DNA of 64,000 nt, taken from assembly GCA_030710605.1 (NCBI GenBank), contig CP092872.1:97164874-97228873 (forward strand). Reading direction: 5' to 3'. The notes beneath the pieces were generated by a model, which worked only from the letters and a program-made list of their open reading frames with translations, made no database searches and was not told where the DNA came from. The DNA comes from Cordylochernes scorpioides (taxonomy: Eukaryota > Arthropoda > Arachnida > Pseudoscorpiones > Chernetidae). The translations under genes were made by a program, and so were the position numbers. Positions within the stretch are counted from its first letter, which is position 1; every line of letters begins with the position of its first letter. Below are positions 22,481 to 31,309 of the stretch, one piece after another.

Positions 22481-22648
22481 AAAAGTATATCAATAATAAA
22501 TATTAGAAGTGCCATAGAATAGCAATACAGAAGTAACACATAAACTACAGGAAAAAAGTGTGTGTGATGGCAAAAATTGTATTATATTAGTGTTTAGGTA
22601 TTTGATTTAATTAATATAGTTGATATAATAATATATATTTATATTATA

Positions 22649-22930
22649 TCTATATTAATAAAATGCAAATTTCATAAGTGTTGTTCACTAAAAACTTTCG
22701 TTACAATGCATCAATTTCAACCAAATTTTCAACATTTATGTAAAACGAGATGGAGCAGGTTTTGCTTAACATCAAAATATATTTCCTAACATTAACATGC
22801 GTAACTTCGCTGTTATCGATTAAATACAAAAAAATCAACAGAGTTAATTTTATTTATATATAAATACAAAATTAAATTTCAACAGAATTAATTTTTTTAC
22901 ATACTAGCTAATAATCTCAATCTAAAAATC
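22649..22930 (+). mobile_element. Dispersed element A, plus copy (inverted partner)
   Basis: Begins TCTATATTAATAAAATGC and mirrors 22144-22422 nearly base for base, giving an inverted repeat of about 280 bp with a spacer of about 225 bp. Confidence 0.8.
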
Positions 22931-22979
22931 AACATATATAGTCACGACCGTCTTTACTCATCGCTGTCCTTATTATCTA

Positions 22980-23030
22980 ATGATAATAATAATAATAATA
23001 ATTATTATTATTATATTATTATTATTATCC
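22980..23030. repeat. AAT/ATT microsatellite
   Basis: TAATAATAATAATAATAATT runs into ATTATTATTATATTATT, a perfect trinucleotide run that flips strand and is self-complementary. A similar one is at 25436-25470 and at 29337-29370. Confidence 0.9.
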
Positions 23031-23034
23031 ATAT

Positions 23035-23125
23035 CAACATATATAGTCACGACCGTCATGGGCGGGCTGGCGGGCGGGCGGGCGGGCGGGCCGGCCGGCC
23101 GGTTCTGTCACGGATGCGCGCATCA
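23035..23125 (+). mobile_element. Family-Hc 5' fragment with GGGC-rich tract
   Basis: Starts ATATATAGTCACGACCGTC, the left end shared by many copies in 23-29 kb. It then runs through tandem GGGC/GGCC repeats and CACGGATGCGCG. It ends at an AT-rich stretch and has no 3' end of its own. Confidence 0.6.
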
Positions 23126-23250
23126 TCATTATGATCATTATCATAATGATAATTATATTTTAAAAAAAGAAAAAAACATTTTAAAATTAAAAACTTTATT
23201 TTAAAAATAAATATATATTTTAAAATAACAGAATATTTTATATTGAATAG

Positions 23251-23440
23251 TAAATATAATATAAAAGCCAACAATGAAGAATGAATGTAAGATAAAAAGC
23301 CAACAATGAAGAGTAAATATAATATAAAAAGCCAACAATGAAGAGTGAATGTAAGATAAAAAGCCAACAATGAAGAGTAAATGTAATATAAAAAGCCAAC
23401 AGAGTGAATGTAAGATAAAAAGCCAACAATGAAGAGTAAA
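23251..23440 (+). repeat. 32/64-bp minisatellite, block 2
   Basis: Same unit as block 1, about six sub-units. Its right edge is GAAGAGTAAA immediately followed by the TC of a Helitron 5' end at 23441. Confidence 0.95.
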
Positions 23441-23962
23441 TCTCTCTATATATAAAAATGAATGTTTGTATGTTTGTCTGTTTGTATGTTTGTTTGTATG
23501 TCCGGTATACAAATTCGCAGTAGTTCACTAATTCAAACCAAAATTTCCATACATAGGTAAAAAAATACGGGGAAGACGATAGGCTATTTAAAAATATATA
23601 TAAATCAATTATTAAAACTATATATTTTTAGTCAGAAAATGATGATGACGATATTGCTGTATCATGTTTGATTATCAGATACAAAATTATATCGGGAAAA
23701 ATTCCAAAAAGCAGAGACCACGGGTGAAACCAGTTCATTATTTTGTACGCAGGAACAAAATTCTAACAGAAAAACATTCATTCGAGCAGAAAACAAAAGC
23801 CAGATCATCTTTCTATAAAAATATCGCTTCTCAGACACAAAGTTTGCAGCGGGACGTTTCACAAGTGTGACATCCATGGCGCCAATTTATAATTGTAACG
23901 AATAGTATTTGAATAAAAACATTTAATCGGGTAAAACCCGGGCGTTGCCCGGGTCATTCGTC
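23441..23962 (+). mobile_element. Chimeric Helitron
   Basis: The left part (TCTCTATATATAAAAATGAA, then GTATGTCCGGTATACAAATT) is family Ha-like. The right part (GCGGGACGTTTCACAAG, TAAAACCCGGGCGTTGCCCG) is the Hc 3' end. The terminal CTAG is missing (GTCATTCGT then CAACA). The ORFs of about 70 aa inside are not recognisable. Confidence 0.65.
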
Positions 23963-24285
23963 AACATTAATATATAGTCACGACCGTCTTTCCTCAATTC
24001 CTCATCGCTGTCACGGATGCGCGCGCATCATCATTATGATCATTATCTTCTATAGAAACTTCTATCTTTATAATTATGTATATTTACAAAAGTCAATTCG
24101 CTCGCGCCACTAGCGGTGAAAATGAGGGGTAATACCAGCTGACCTAATGTACATGTAAAGTTTGGAGCGCGACGTTTCACAAGAGTGACATCCACGGCTC
24201 CAATTTATAATTGTAACAAATAGTATTGGCATAAAAACATTCAATCGGGTAAAACACGGGCGTTGCCCGGGTCATTCGTCTATAT
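23963..24285 (+). mobile_element. Helitron family Hc copy
   Basis: Left end ATATAGTCACGACCGTC. The interior has CGGATGCGCGCGCATCATCA and GCGCCACTAGCGGTGAAAAT. The 3' hairpin (ACGGGCGTTGCCCGGG) is followed by ATTCGTCTAT, so CTAG is mutated to CTAT. Matching copies are at 26026-26336 (plus) and 29030-29467 (minus). Confidence 0.75.
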
Positions 24286-24291
24286 ATATAT

Positions 24292-24459
24292 AGTCACGAC
24301 CGTCATGGGCCGGTTCTGTCACGGATGCGCGCGCACAGGGTGGTCACGTGCTCGCCGGCAGCCAACGTGCGCGCGCCGCCGGCATTACGTCATAGATTAT
24401 AAACACAAGGTAATAAGGCCAAATAAAAAATAGTGTGTGATAAGGCACAATTTGGATTA
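24292..24459 (+). repeat. GC-rich leader shared by three tRNA-bearing Helitrons
   Basis: ATATAGTCACGACCGTCATG, then CACGGATGCGCGCGCACAGG, GGTCACGTGCTCGCCGGCAG and ATTACGTCATAGATTATAAA. It is repeated at 24808-24978 and 25480-25664. It contains a CACGTG E-box and a TTACGTCA CRE-like site in a locally GC-rich patch. Confidence 0.7.
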
Positions 24460-24800
24460 TCTACTTATATAATTGCCTTATTCTCTCTGTGTGAAGTTCA
24501 CGGATAGATTTTGGTCAGAATGGATAAAATAAAAAAAGGGTCAAGGGATGGGAATCGAACCCACGACCTTCCGCCTACCAGGCAGATGCCATGACCACTA
24601 GGCTACCCTGGACATATTTTTCCGTTCACATTTTTATTTTTATATTTTAAAGACACACACAGTTTGGGGCGGGACGTTTCACAAGAGAGACATCCACGGC
24701 GCCAATTTATAATTGTAACGAATAGTATTTTAATTAAAACATTTTTAAAATATATACGCACTCGGGTAAAACCCGGGCGTTGCCCGGGCCATTCGTCTAG
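24460..24800 (+). mobile_element. Helitron carrying a tRNA-Thr-like sequence, copy 1
   Basis: The 5' TCTACTTATATAATTGCC is preceded by A. The 3' hairpin ACCCGGGCGTTGCCCGGGCC is followed by ATTCGTCTAG and T. Length 341 bp. A tRNA-like gene lies inside in reverse orientation. No replicase. Confidence 0.85.
24540..24613 (-). pseudogene. tRNA-Thr(GGT)-like, inside Helitron
   Basis: The 74 bases fold as a tRNA on the minus strand: A box TAGCCTAGTGG, B box GGTTCGATTCC and anticodon loop CTGGTAG (GGT). The acceptor stem GTCCAGG/CCTTGAC has one mismatch. U33 is kept in this copy only. No T-run follows closely. It is probably a captured tRNA or tRNA-derived element and not a housekeeping gene. Confidence 0.65.
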
Positions 24801-24978
24801 TATATATATAGTCACGACCGTCATGGGCCGGTTCTGTCACGGATGCGCGCGCACAGGGAGGTCACGTGCTCGCCGGCAGCCGACGGGCGCGCGCCGCCGG
24901 CATTACGTCATAGATTATAAACACAAGGTAATAAGGCCAAATAAAAAAATAGTGTGTGATAAGGCACAATTTGGATTA

Positions 24979-25333
24979 TCTACTTATATAATTGCCTTAT
25001 TCTCTCTGTGTGAAGTTCACTGTGTGAAGTTCACGGATAGATTTTGGTCAGAATGGATAAAATAAAAAAAGTGTCAAGGGATGGGAATCGAACCCACGAC
25101 CTTCCACTTACCGGGCAGATGCCATGACCACTAGGCTACCCTGGACATATTTTTCCGTTCACATTTTTATTTTTATATTTTCAAGACACACACAGTTTGG
25201 GGCGGGACGTTGCACAAGAGAGACATCCACGGCGCCAATTTATAATTGTAACGAATAGTATTTTAATTAAAACATTTCAAAAATATATACGCACTCGGGT
25301 AAAACCCGGGCATTGCCCGGGCCATTCGTCTAG
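24979..25333 (+). mobile_element. Helitron carrying a tRNA-Thr-like sequence, copy 2
   Basis: The same ends as copy 1. With its leader it lies head-to-tail behind copy 1 at a spacing of about 533 bp. The motif TGTGTGAAGTTCAC is duplicated once more than in copy 1. Confidence 0.85.
25073..25146 (-). pseudogene. tRNA-Thr(GGT)-like, inside Helitron
   Basis: As in copy 1, but the loop is CCGGTAA, so the invariant U33 is C, and the lower anticodon stem has a G-T pair. Both changes argue against decoding function. Confidence 0.65.
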
Positions 25334-25475
25334 TATAATATAGTCACGACCGTCTTTCCTCCTCAATCAATTCCTCAATTCCTCATGTCACGGATGCGCG
25401 CGCATCATCATTATGTACATTATCATTATCTAATGATAATAATAATAATAATTATTAGTATATTATTATTATTAA
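25334..25475 (+). mobile_element. Family-Hc 5' fragment with microsatellite
   Basis: ATATAGTCACGACCGTCTTT, CGGATGCGCGCGCATCATCA, then an AAT/ATT run. It separates copies 2 and 3 of the tRNA-bearing Helitrons. Confidence 0.6.
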
Positions 25476-25664
25476 TATATATAGTCACGACCGTCTTTCC
25501 TCAATTCCTCATCGGCCACTGTCACGGATGCGCGCGCACAGGGAGGTCACGTGCTCGCCGGCAGCCAACGGGCGCGCGCCGCCGGCATTACGTCATAGAT
25601 TTTTAAACACAAGGTAATAAGGCCAAATAAAAAAATAGTGTGTGATAAGGCACAATTTGGATTA

Positions 25665-26020
25665 TCTACTTATATAATTGCCTTATTCTGTCTGTGTGAA
25701 GTTCACTGTGTGAAGTTCACGGATAGATTTTGGCCAGAATGGATAAAATAAAAAAAGTGTCAAGGGATGGGAATCGAACCCACGACCTTCCGCTTACCGG
25801 GCAGATGCCATGACCACTAGGCTACCCTGGACATATTTTTCCGTTCACAATTTTATTTTTATATTTTCAAGACACACACAGTTTGGGGCGGGACGTTTCA
25901 CAAGAGAGACATCCACGGCGCCAATTTATAATTGTAACGAATAGTATTTTATTTAAAAACATTTTTAAAATATATACGCACTCGGGTAAAACCCGGGCGT
26001 TGCCCGGGCCATTCGTCTAG
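25665..26020 (+). mobile_element. Helitron carrying a tRNA-Thr-like sequence, copy 3
   Basis: The 5' TCTACTTATATAATTGCC and 3' ATTCGTCTAG then T. 356 bp. Same interior as copies 1 and 2. Confidence 0.85.
25759..25832 (-). pseudogene. tRNA-Thr(GGT)-like, inside Helitron
   Basis: Same fold as the other two. The loop CCGGTAA again lacks U33, while the stem is restored (TCTGC/GCGGA). The shared U33 change links copies 2 and 3. Confidence 0.65.
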
Positions 26021-26025
26021 TTAAT

Positions 26026-26336
26026 ATATATAGTCACGACCGTCTTTCCTCAATTCCTCATGTCACGGATGCGCGCGCATCATCATTATGATCATTATCT
26101 TCTATAGAAGCTTCTATCTTTATAATTATGTATATTTACAAAAAGTCAATTCGCTCGCGCCTCTAGCGGTGAAAATGAGGGGTAATACCAGCTGACCTAA
26201 TGTACATGTAAAGTTTGGAGCGGGACGTTTCACAAGAGTGACATCCACGGCTCCAATTTATAATTGTAACAAATAGTATTTGAATAAAAACATTCAATCG
26301 GGTAAAACACGGGCGTTGCCCGGGCCATTCGTCTAG
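26026..26336 (+). mobile_element. Helitron family Hc copy
   Basis: ATATATAGTCACGACCGTC at the left and ACGGGCGTTGCCCGGGCC, ATTCGTCTAG then T at the right. The right neighbour is minisatellite block 3 with no intervening base other than the T of the target. Confidence 0.8.
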
Positions 26337-26688
26337 TATAATATAAAAAGCCAACAATGAAGAGTGAATGTAAGATAAAAAGCCAACAATGAAGAGTAAA
26401 TGTAATATAAAAATCCAACAATGAAGAATGAATGTAAGATAAAAAGCCAACAATGAAGAGTGAATGTAATATAAAAAGCCAACAATGAAGAATGAATGTA
26501 AGATAAAAAGCCAACAATGAAGAGTGAATGTAAGATAAAAAGCCAACAATGAATAGTAAATGTAATATAAAAAGCCAACAATGAAGAATAAATGTAAGAT
26601 AAAAAGCCAACAATGAAGAGTAAATATAATATAAAAAGCCAACAATGAAGAATAAATGTAAGATAAAAAGCCAACAATGAAGAGTAAA
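26337..26688 (+). repeat. 32/64-bp minisatellite, block 3
   Basis: Starts TATAATATAAAAAGCC at a Helitron CTAG and ends GAAGAGTAAA at the TC of the next Helitron. About eleven sub-units. Joining its right edge to the left edge of block 4 restores the unit junction AGTAAATATAATAT. Confidence 0.95.
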
Positions 26689-27522
26689 TCTACTTATATA
26701 TTTGCCTTATTCTGTCTGTTTGTTTGTCTGTTTGTCTGAAGCTCACGGATAGAATGCGCGCCCATTGGCTGCCAGCAAACACGTGACCTCCCTACCCGCC
26801 CCCCTCTAGACAACCCTGTTATCAGCTGTGTGATACATACACCTGTCTATAGCGGCCATTCTAGACAACCCTGTTATCAGCAGTGTGTTACATCCACCTG
26901 TCTATACAGACCACCCTGTCTATAGCGGTCACTTTAGGCAACCCTGTTCGGCCATTCTAGACAACCCTGTTATCAGCAGTGTGTTACATCCACCTGTCTA
27001 TACAGACCACCCTGTCTATAGCGGTCACTTTAGGCAACCCTGTTATCAGCAGGGTGATACATACACCTGTCTATACAGATCACCCTGTCTATAGCGACCA
27101 CTCTAGACAACCCTGTTATCAGCTGTGTGATACATCCACCTGTCTATACAGACCACCCTGTCTATAGCGGTCACTCTAGGCAACCCTGTTATCAGCAGTG
27201 TGATACATACACCTGTCTATACAGACCACCCTGTCTATAGCGACCACTCTACAGCTGTGTGATACATCCACCTGTCTATACAGACCACCCTGTCTATAGC
27301 GACCACCCTAGACAACCCTGTTATCAGCTGTGTGATACATCCACCTGTCTATACAGACCACCCTGTCTATAGCGACCACTCTAGACAACCCTGTTATCAG
27401 CTGTGTGATACATCCACCTGTCTATACAGACCACCCTGTCAATAGCGACCACCCAAGACAACGTTTATAAAATATATTCGCACTCGGGTAAACCCCGGGC
27501 GTTGCCCGGGCCTTTCGTCTAG
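26689..27522 (+). mobile_element. Helitron of 834 bp with an internal 73-bp array, inserted in the minisatellite
   Basis: The 5' end TCTACTTATATATTTGCC is followed by TGTTTGTCTG runs. The 3' hairpin CCCCGGGCGTTGCCCGGGCC is followed by TTTCGTCTAG and T. Both sides are minisatellite, and the insertion lies at A^T of AGTAAA^TATAATAT. The middle is a separate minisatellite at 26800-27465. No replicase ORF. Confidence 0.9.
26800..27465 (+). repeat. 73-bp-type minisatellite inside the Helitron, about 9 copies
   Basis: GTGTGATACATCCACCTGTC, CTATACAGACCACCCTGTCT and AGACAACCCTGTTATCAG recur at about 73 bp with partial units. The unit has no similarity to the 73-bp satellite at 31-37 kb, so the shared period is coincidental. 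Confidence 0.9.
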
Positions 27523-28002
27523 TATAATATAAAAAGCCAACAATGAAGAATGAATGTAAGATAAAAAGCCAACAATGAAGAGTAAATATGATATAAAAAG
27601 CCAACAATGAAGAATGAATGTAAGATAAAAAGCCAACAATGAAGAGTAAATGTAATATAAAAAGCCAACAATGAAGAATAAATGTAAGATAAAAAGCCAA
27701 CAATGAAGAGTAAATATAATATAAAAAGCCAACAATGAAGAGTGAATGTAAGATAAAAAGCCAACAATGAAGATTAAATGTAATATAAAAAGCCAACAAT
27801 GAAGAATGAATGTAAGATAAAATGCCAACAATGAAGAGTGAATGTAATATAAAAAGCCAACAATGAAGAATGAATGTAAGATAAAAAGCCAACAATGAAG
27901 AGTGAATGTAAGATAAAAAGCCAACAATGAATAGTAAATGTAATATAAAAAGCCAACAATGAAGAATGAATGTAAGATAAAAAGCCAACAATGAAGAGTA
28001 AA
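27523..28002 (+). repeat. 32/64-bp minisatellite, block 4
   Basis: Fifteen sub-units between the CTAG at 27519-27522 and the TC at 28003. ORFs of 160-189 aa are the dimer in frame. Confidence 0.95.
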
Positions 28003-28673
28003 TCTATATATATAAAATTGAATGTCTGTCTGTCTGTCTGTACTCTATAGATTCAAAAACCATACATCCAATCGCCGTGAAATTTTGGGATAATTTTAGG
28101 TATATCACCGGGAAGGTTTTTGAAAAATAATTTCATGAATATCTTGAATATCCTTAGAGTTATTTGCAGATTTGTAGATTTAACTCGCAAGCAGCGCCCC
28201 CATTGTGACGATGATAACAAGTTTTCTTATCACTAAGTTTGTTATCTTAAATATTATTTATCAAAAGTAAGATTATCTCAGGATGATACGGCAATTTATT
28301 TGAGACAAGAATAATGATAAAATTCCAAGGCGAAGATACTATTCCTTTAACTTCCAATTACCGAGGGAACCAATTAATATTGATTTTATTCAACTTATCG
28401 AGTATTTTTCAAGGGACCAGGAAAAAATGTTCACCAGATAAAACTATGATTTTCTAATGTAGAAAATTAGGAAAGACAAAATTCAGGATGACACGGCACA
28501 CAGGGACCGGGAAAAAATGTTCACTTTATCGAGAGATTCAAATTTACGAGTTTCAAATTATCAAAATATATCTTTTTTTTTAAATAAGTTTTTAGAGAAT
28601 TGTTTTAACAAATGTTCGCTAGACAAACCTTTACTCGGGTAAAACTCCGGGCGAAGCCGGGTACGTCCGCTAG
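28003..28673 (+). mobile_element. Helitron family Hb, 671 bp
   Basis: The 5' TCTATATATATAAAATTGAA plus TGTCTGTCTG, and the 3' AAACTCCGGGCGAAGCCGGG then ACGTCCGCTAG and T. It contains two copies of AGGATGACACGGCA with CAGGAAAAAATGTTCAC. The left flank is minisatellite; the right flank is the tRNA-Gly repeat. Confidence 0.85.
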
Positions 28674-28711
28674 TATAATGTAAATGAGTTTTAAAAATTG
28701 TTTTAAAAAAA

Positions 28712-28782
28712 TGCATCGGCCGGGAATCGAACCCGGGCCACCCGCGTGGCTGGCGAGCATTATACCACTGAACCACCGATGC
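28712..28782 (-). pseudogene. tRNA-Gly(GCC)-like pseudogene
   Basis: 71 bases with intact acceptor, T arm and B box GGTTCGATTCC, but the anticodon loop is CAGCCAC, so invariant U33 is A. The flanks match the copies at 20967 and 62743. Confidence 0.75.
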
Positions 28783-29029
28783 TTAAAAAAAATGGCCATA
28801 TTTAGGTATTCGTTCCATTCCGGATTAGTCCGCGTAAAAAAAAGTTCTTCAAATGAAAAAAAAAAAATAGCCAAAAATACTAATCAAAATGCAGCCCTAA
28901 AATTTCCTCAGGTTTATAAAAAGCGATATGCAAAATTTGGTACCAATTGGTTCAGTAGTTTTTGAGTTTATCGCGAAACAGACAGACAGAAATTGACTTT
29001 TATATATATAAGAGATAAGAGATAAGAGA

Positions 29030-29467
29030 CTAGACGAATGGCCCGGGCAACGCCCGTGTTTTACCCGATTGAATGTTTTTATTCCAATACTATTTGTTAC
29101 AATTATAAATTGGAGCCGTGGATGTCACTCTTGTGAAACGTCCCGCTCCAAACTTTAGGTCAGCTGGTGTACATTAGGTCAGCTGGTATTACCCCTCATT
29201 TTCACCGCTAGAGGCGCGAGCGAATTGACTTTTTGTAAATATACATAATTATAAAGATAGAAGCTTCTATAGAAGATAATGATCATAATGATGATGCGCG
29301 CGCATCCGTGACAGCGATGAGGAATTGAGGAAAGATAATAAAATAATAATAATAATAATTATTATTATTATCATTAGATAATGATAATGATCATAATGAT
29401 GATGCGCGCGCATCCGTGACATGAGGAATTGAGGACAGCGATGAGGAAAGACGGTCGTGACTATATA
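29030..29467 (-). mobile_element. Helitron family Hc copy, minus strand
   Basis: CTAG at 29030-29033, then the reverse of the 3' hairpin, the reverse of the GCTCGCGCCTCTAGCGGTG block, an ATT/AAT microsatellite, and the reverse of ATATAGTCACGACCGTC at the far end. Confidence 0.8.
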
Positions 29468-29492
29468 TGTTGATGACTTTTATATATATAAG

Positions 29493-29599
29493 AGACAAGA
29501 ATGACATCCACGGCGCCAAATTATAATTGTAACGAATAGTACTTGAATAAAAGCATTTAATCGGGTAAAACCTGGGCGTTGCCCGGGTCATTCGGCTAG
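29493..29599 (+). mobile_element. Helitron 3' terminal fragment
   Basis: GACAAGAATGACATCCACGG through TAAAACCTGGGCGTTGCCCG and ATTCGGCTAG. The same 3' fragment with the same left breakpoint (GACAAGAATGACATCC) recurs at 63328-63433 after a different upstream sequence. Confidence 0.75.
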
Positions 29600-29977
29600 T
29601 ATATCATATCTATAGAGAGAATTATCTATTATAAACATTTACAAGTCTAAAATATTCGGACTCTATTTTTTGTTTAAATAAATCTTTATCCACACACATA
29701 CATTAAATAATTATACATATTTTAATCAAATGGCTCATGGTCCTATTATTAAAAATATTATCTGAAATTGTTCCAAATAATTGCATTCTCATCGCGAGTG
29801 AGGAAGTAGAAAATTCTAAAATAGTCAAATTTATATAAAATGGCTTTAATTTGATTTAAATAAGAACGAGGGTGTTGGATGGATGATAAATCATCATCAT
29901 CATCATATATAAATTGTGATGGAATAGATAAATTCTGTATATGAAACCATATATCTTTATAACCAGTTTTCCCATTT
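29600..29977. other. AT-rich interval, nothing recognised
   Basis: No ORF, repeat family or RNA gene is visible apart from a short ATC run near 29890. Confidence 0.4.
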
Positions 29978-29986
29978 ATTTATGCA

Positions 29987-30073
29987 ACTGAGTAGTGCTC
30001 CCAGTCTTAATGACAAAGGCAGACACATTCTACTTCACCCAGTGTGGAGATAAGAAAGAAGAAGAAGAAGAAG
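29987..30073 (+). mobile_element. Very short LINE 3' end insertion, 87 bp
   Basis: CTGAGTAGTGCTCCCAGTCT to a GAAGAAGAAG tail, flanked by ATTTATGCA at 29978-29986 and 30074-30082, an exact 9-bp target duplication. It matches the end of the LINE region at 1325-2012. Confidence 0.9.
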
Positions 30074-30149
30074 ATTTATGCATGAGGTAGAGTTAAACAT
30101 ATATGTTAAAATTTTTGTACAAATAAATTTACTTGCAATGTGTTTCTTT

Positions 30150-30450
30150 TAAATAATATCATCAAATATTATTTCTACAGAACTTACTGCAATAATATGA
30201 GATATTGAATGAGAGGGCTTGGCTCATCAGTAGTAAACCCTCTAGCGGTTTCGCCAAATTAATCTCTAGACCGCTCTACTATTGTATTGGATTGGTTTGG
30301 AATATACCCTGTATTTTCTATGGAAGGCAGCCTAGGGGTGTTTAATGAACTATGAACATAAGCTTATAGGTCTGTAGAGATACATACATATAATTTGAAG
30401 GTATTGCATTGAGCAAAGCTCTTCGGCAAATATGGTTTCATAATATTTCA
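30150..30450 (+). repeat. Dispersed repeat family R
   Basis: AGAACTTACTGCAATAATAT, GTAAACCCTCTAGCGGTTTC, TTTTCTATGGAAGGCAGCCT and GAGCAAAGCTCTTCGGCAAA in the family order. Confidence 0.7.
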
Positions 30451-30590
30451 TATATGTACATATAGTCTTCTACCCACTTACTTTATTATTTAGTTTAAGG
30501 GAAGACTTTATAAAAAGGCTTAGAACTGGCTGATCATTCTAGATCCGTTTTTTTATAACGCACTGAGGTTGTATATAGCGATATCTATGT

Positions 30591-30950
30591 TCAAGAAGTA
30601 GACAAGAAGTAGAAAATAAATATATAAGAAGTATATAAGTAGTACACAAATAATATACAAGAAGTATATACGTAGTAGACAAAGAAGTAAACAAGAAGTA
30701 TACAAGACATAGAGAAGAAGTAAACAATTAGTGTACAAGAAGTATACATGTAGTAGACAAAGAAGTAAACAAGAAGTATGCAAGTAATATACAAGAAGTA
30801 AACAAGAAAAATAAACAAGAAGTATAGAAGATATAGACAAGAAGTAGACAAGTAGTATACAAGAAGTTGACAAGTAACATAAAAGAAGTATACATGAAGT
30901 AGACAAGGAGTAGACAAGTAATATATAAGAAGTAGACAGAACCACAACTA
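30591..30950. repeat. Degenerate short-period array (ACAAGAAGTAT type)
   Basis: Variants of GAAGTATACAAG, AAGTAGACAAG and AAGTAAACAAG repeat irregularly. Minus-strand ORFs up to 130 aa read as YILLVYxLSTS repeats. These come from the array and are not a credible membrane protein. Confidence 0.85.
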
Positions 30951-31309
30951 TGCAAATAGAAGTAGACAGGAAGAGATACTAGGACAGTGCGAGGTGGGAG
31001 AGAGTTCTGTTGCACCACCCATAGACCACATTTATTGACAACTTCTGATCACAAAGATTTCAAATGACTTTTTGTTTAAGTAATAATTGTATTGTACAAG
31101 ACGCGATAAAGCCGAGTGTATTGTAAAGTGTAAATAGCCTGGGGCTAGCCAGCTGTGCAATAACGCAGCCTCACGCCCGGAGATAGGATCAGCTGGCCGT
31201 GGGAGCCCCACGTAACATGCAAATCTGGCTAAATGGATTTCTAATCGCTGGGCGCCATCTTGCTATTGTTGTGGGATTCACTGAAGGCCTTTGTCCTGTC
31301 GACTGGAAA

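Noticed and set aside
21368..28002. Many overlapping hydrophobic ORFs (FIVGFLSYIHSSLLAFY type), up to 189 aa
   Set aside because: They are the 32/64-bp minisatellite translated in several frames; the same peptides appear wherever the array occurs and end at array edges.
30553..31018. 130-aa putative membrane protein (YILLVYSLSTS)
   Set aside because: Low-complexity short-period array; three frames give similar Leu/Tyr/Ser-rich peptides.
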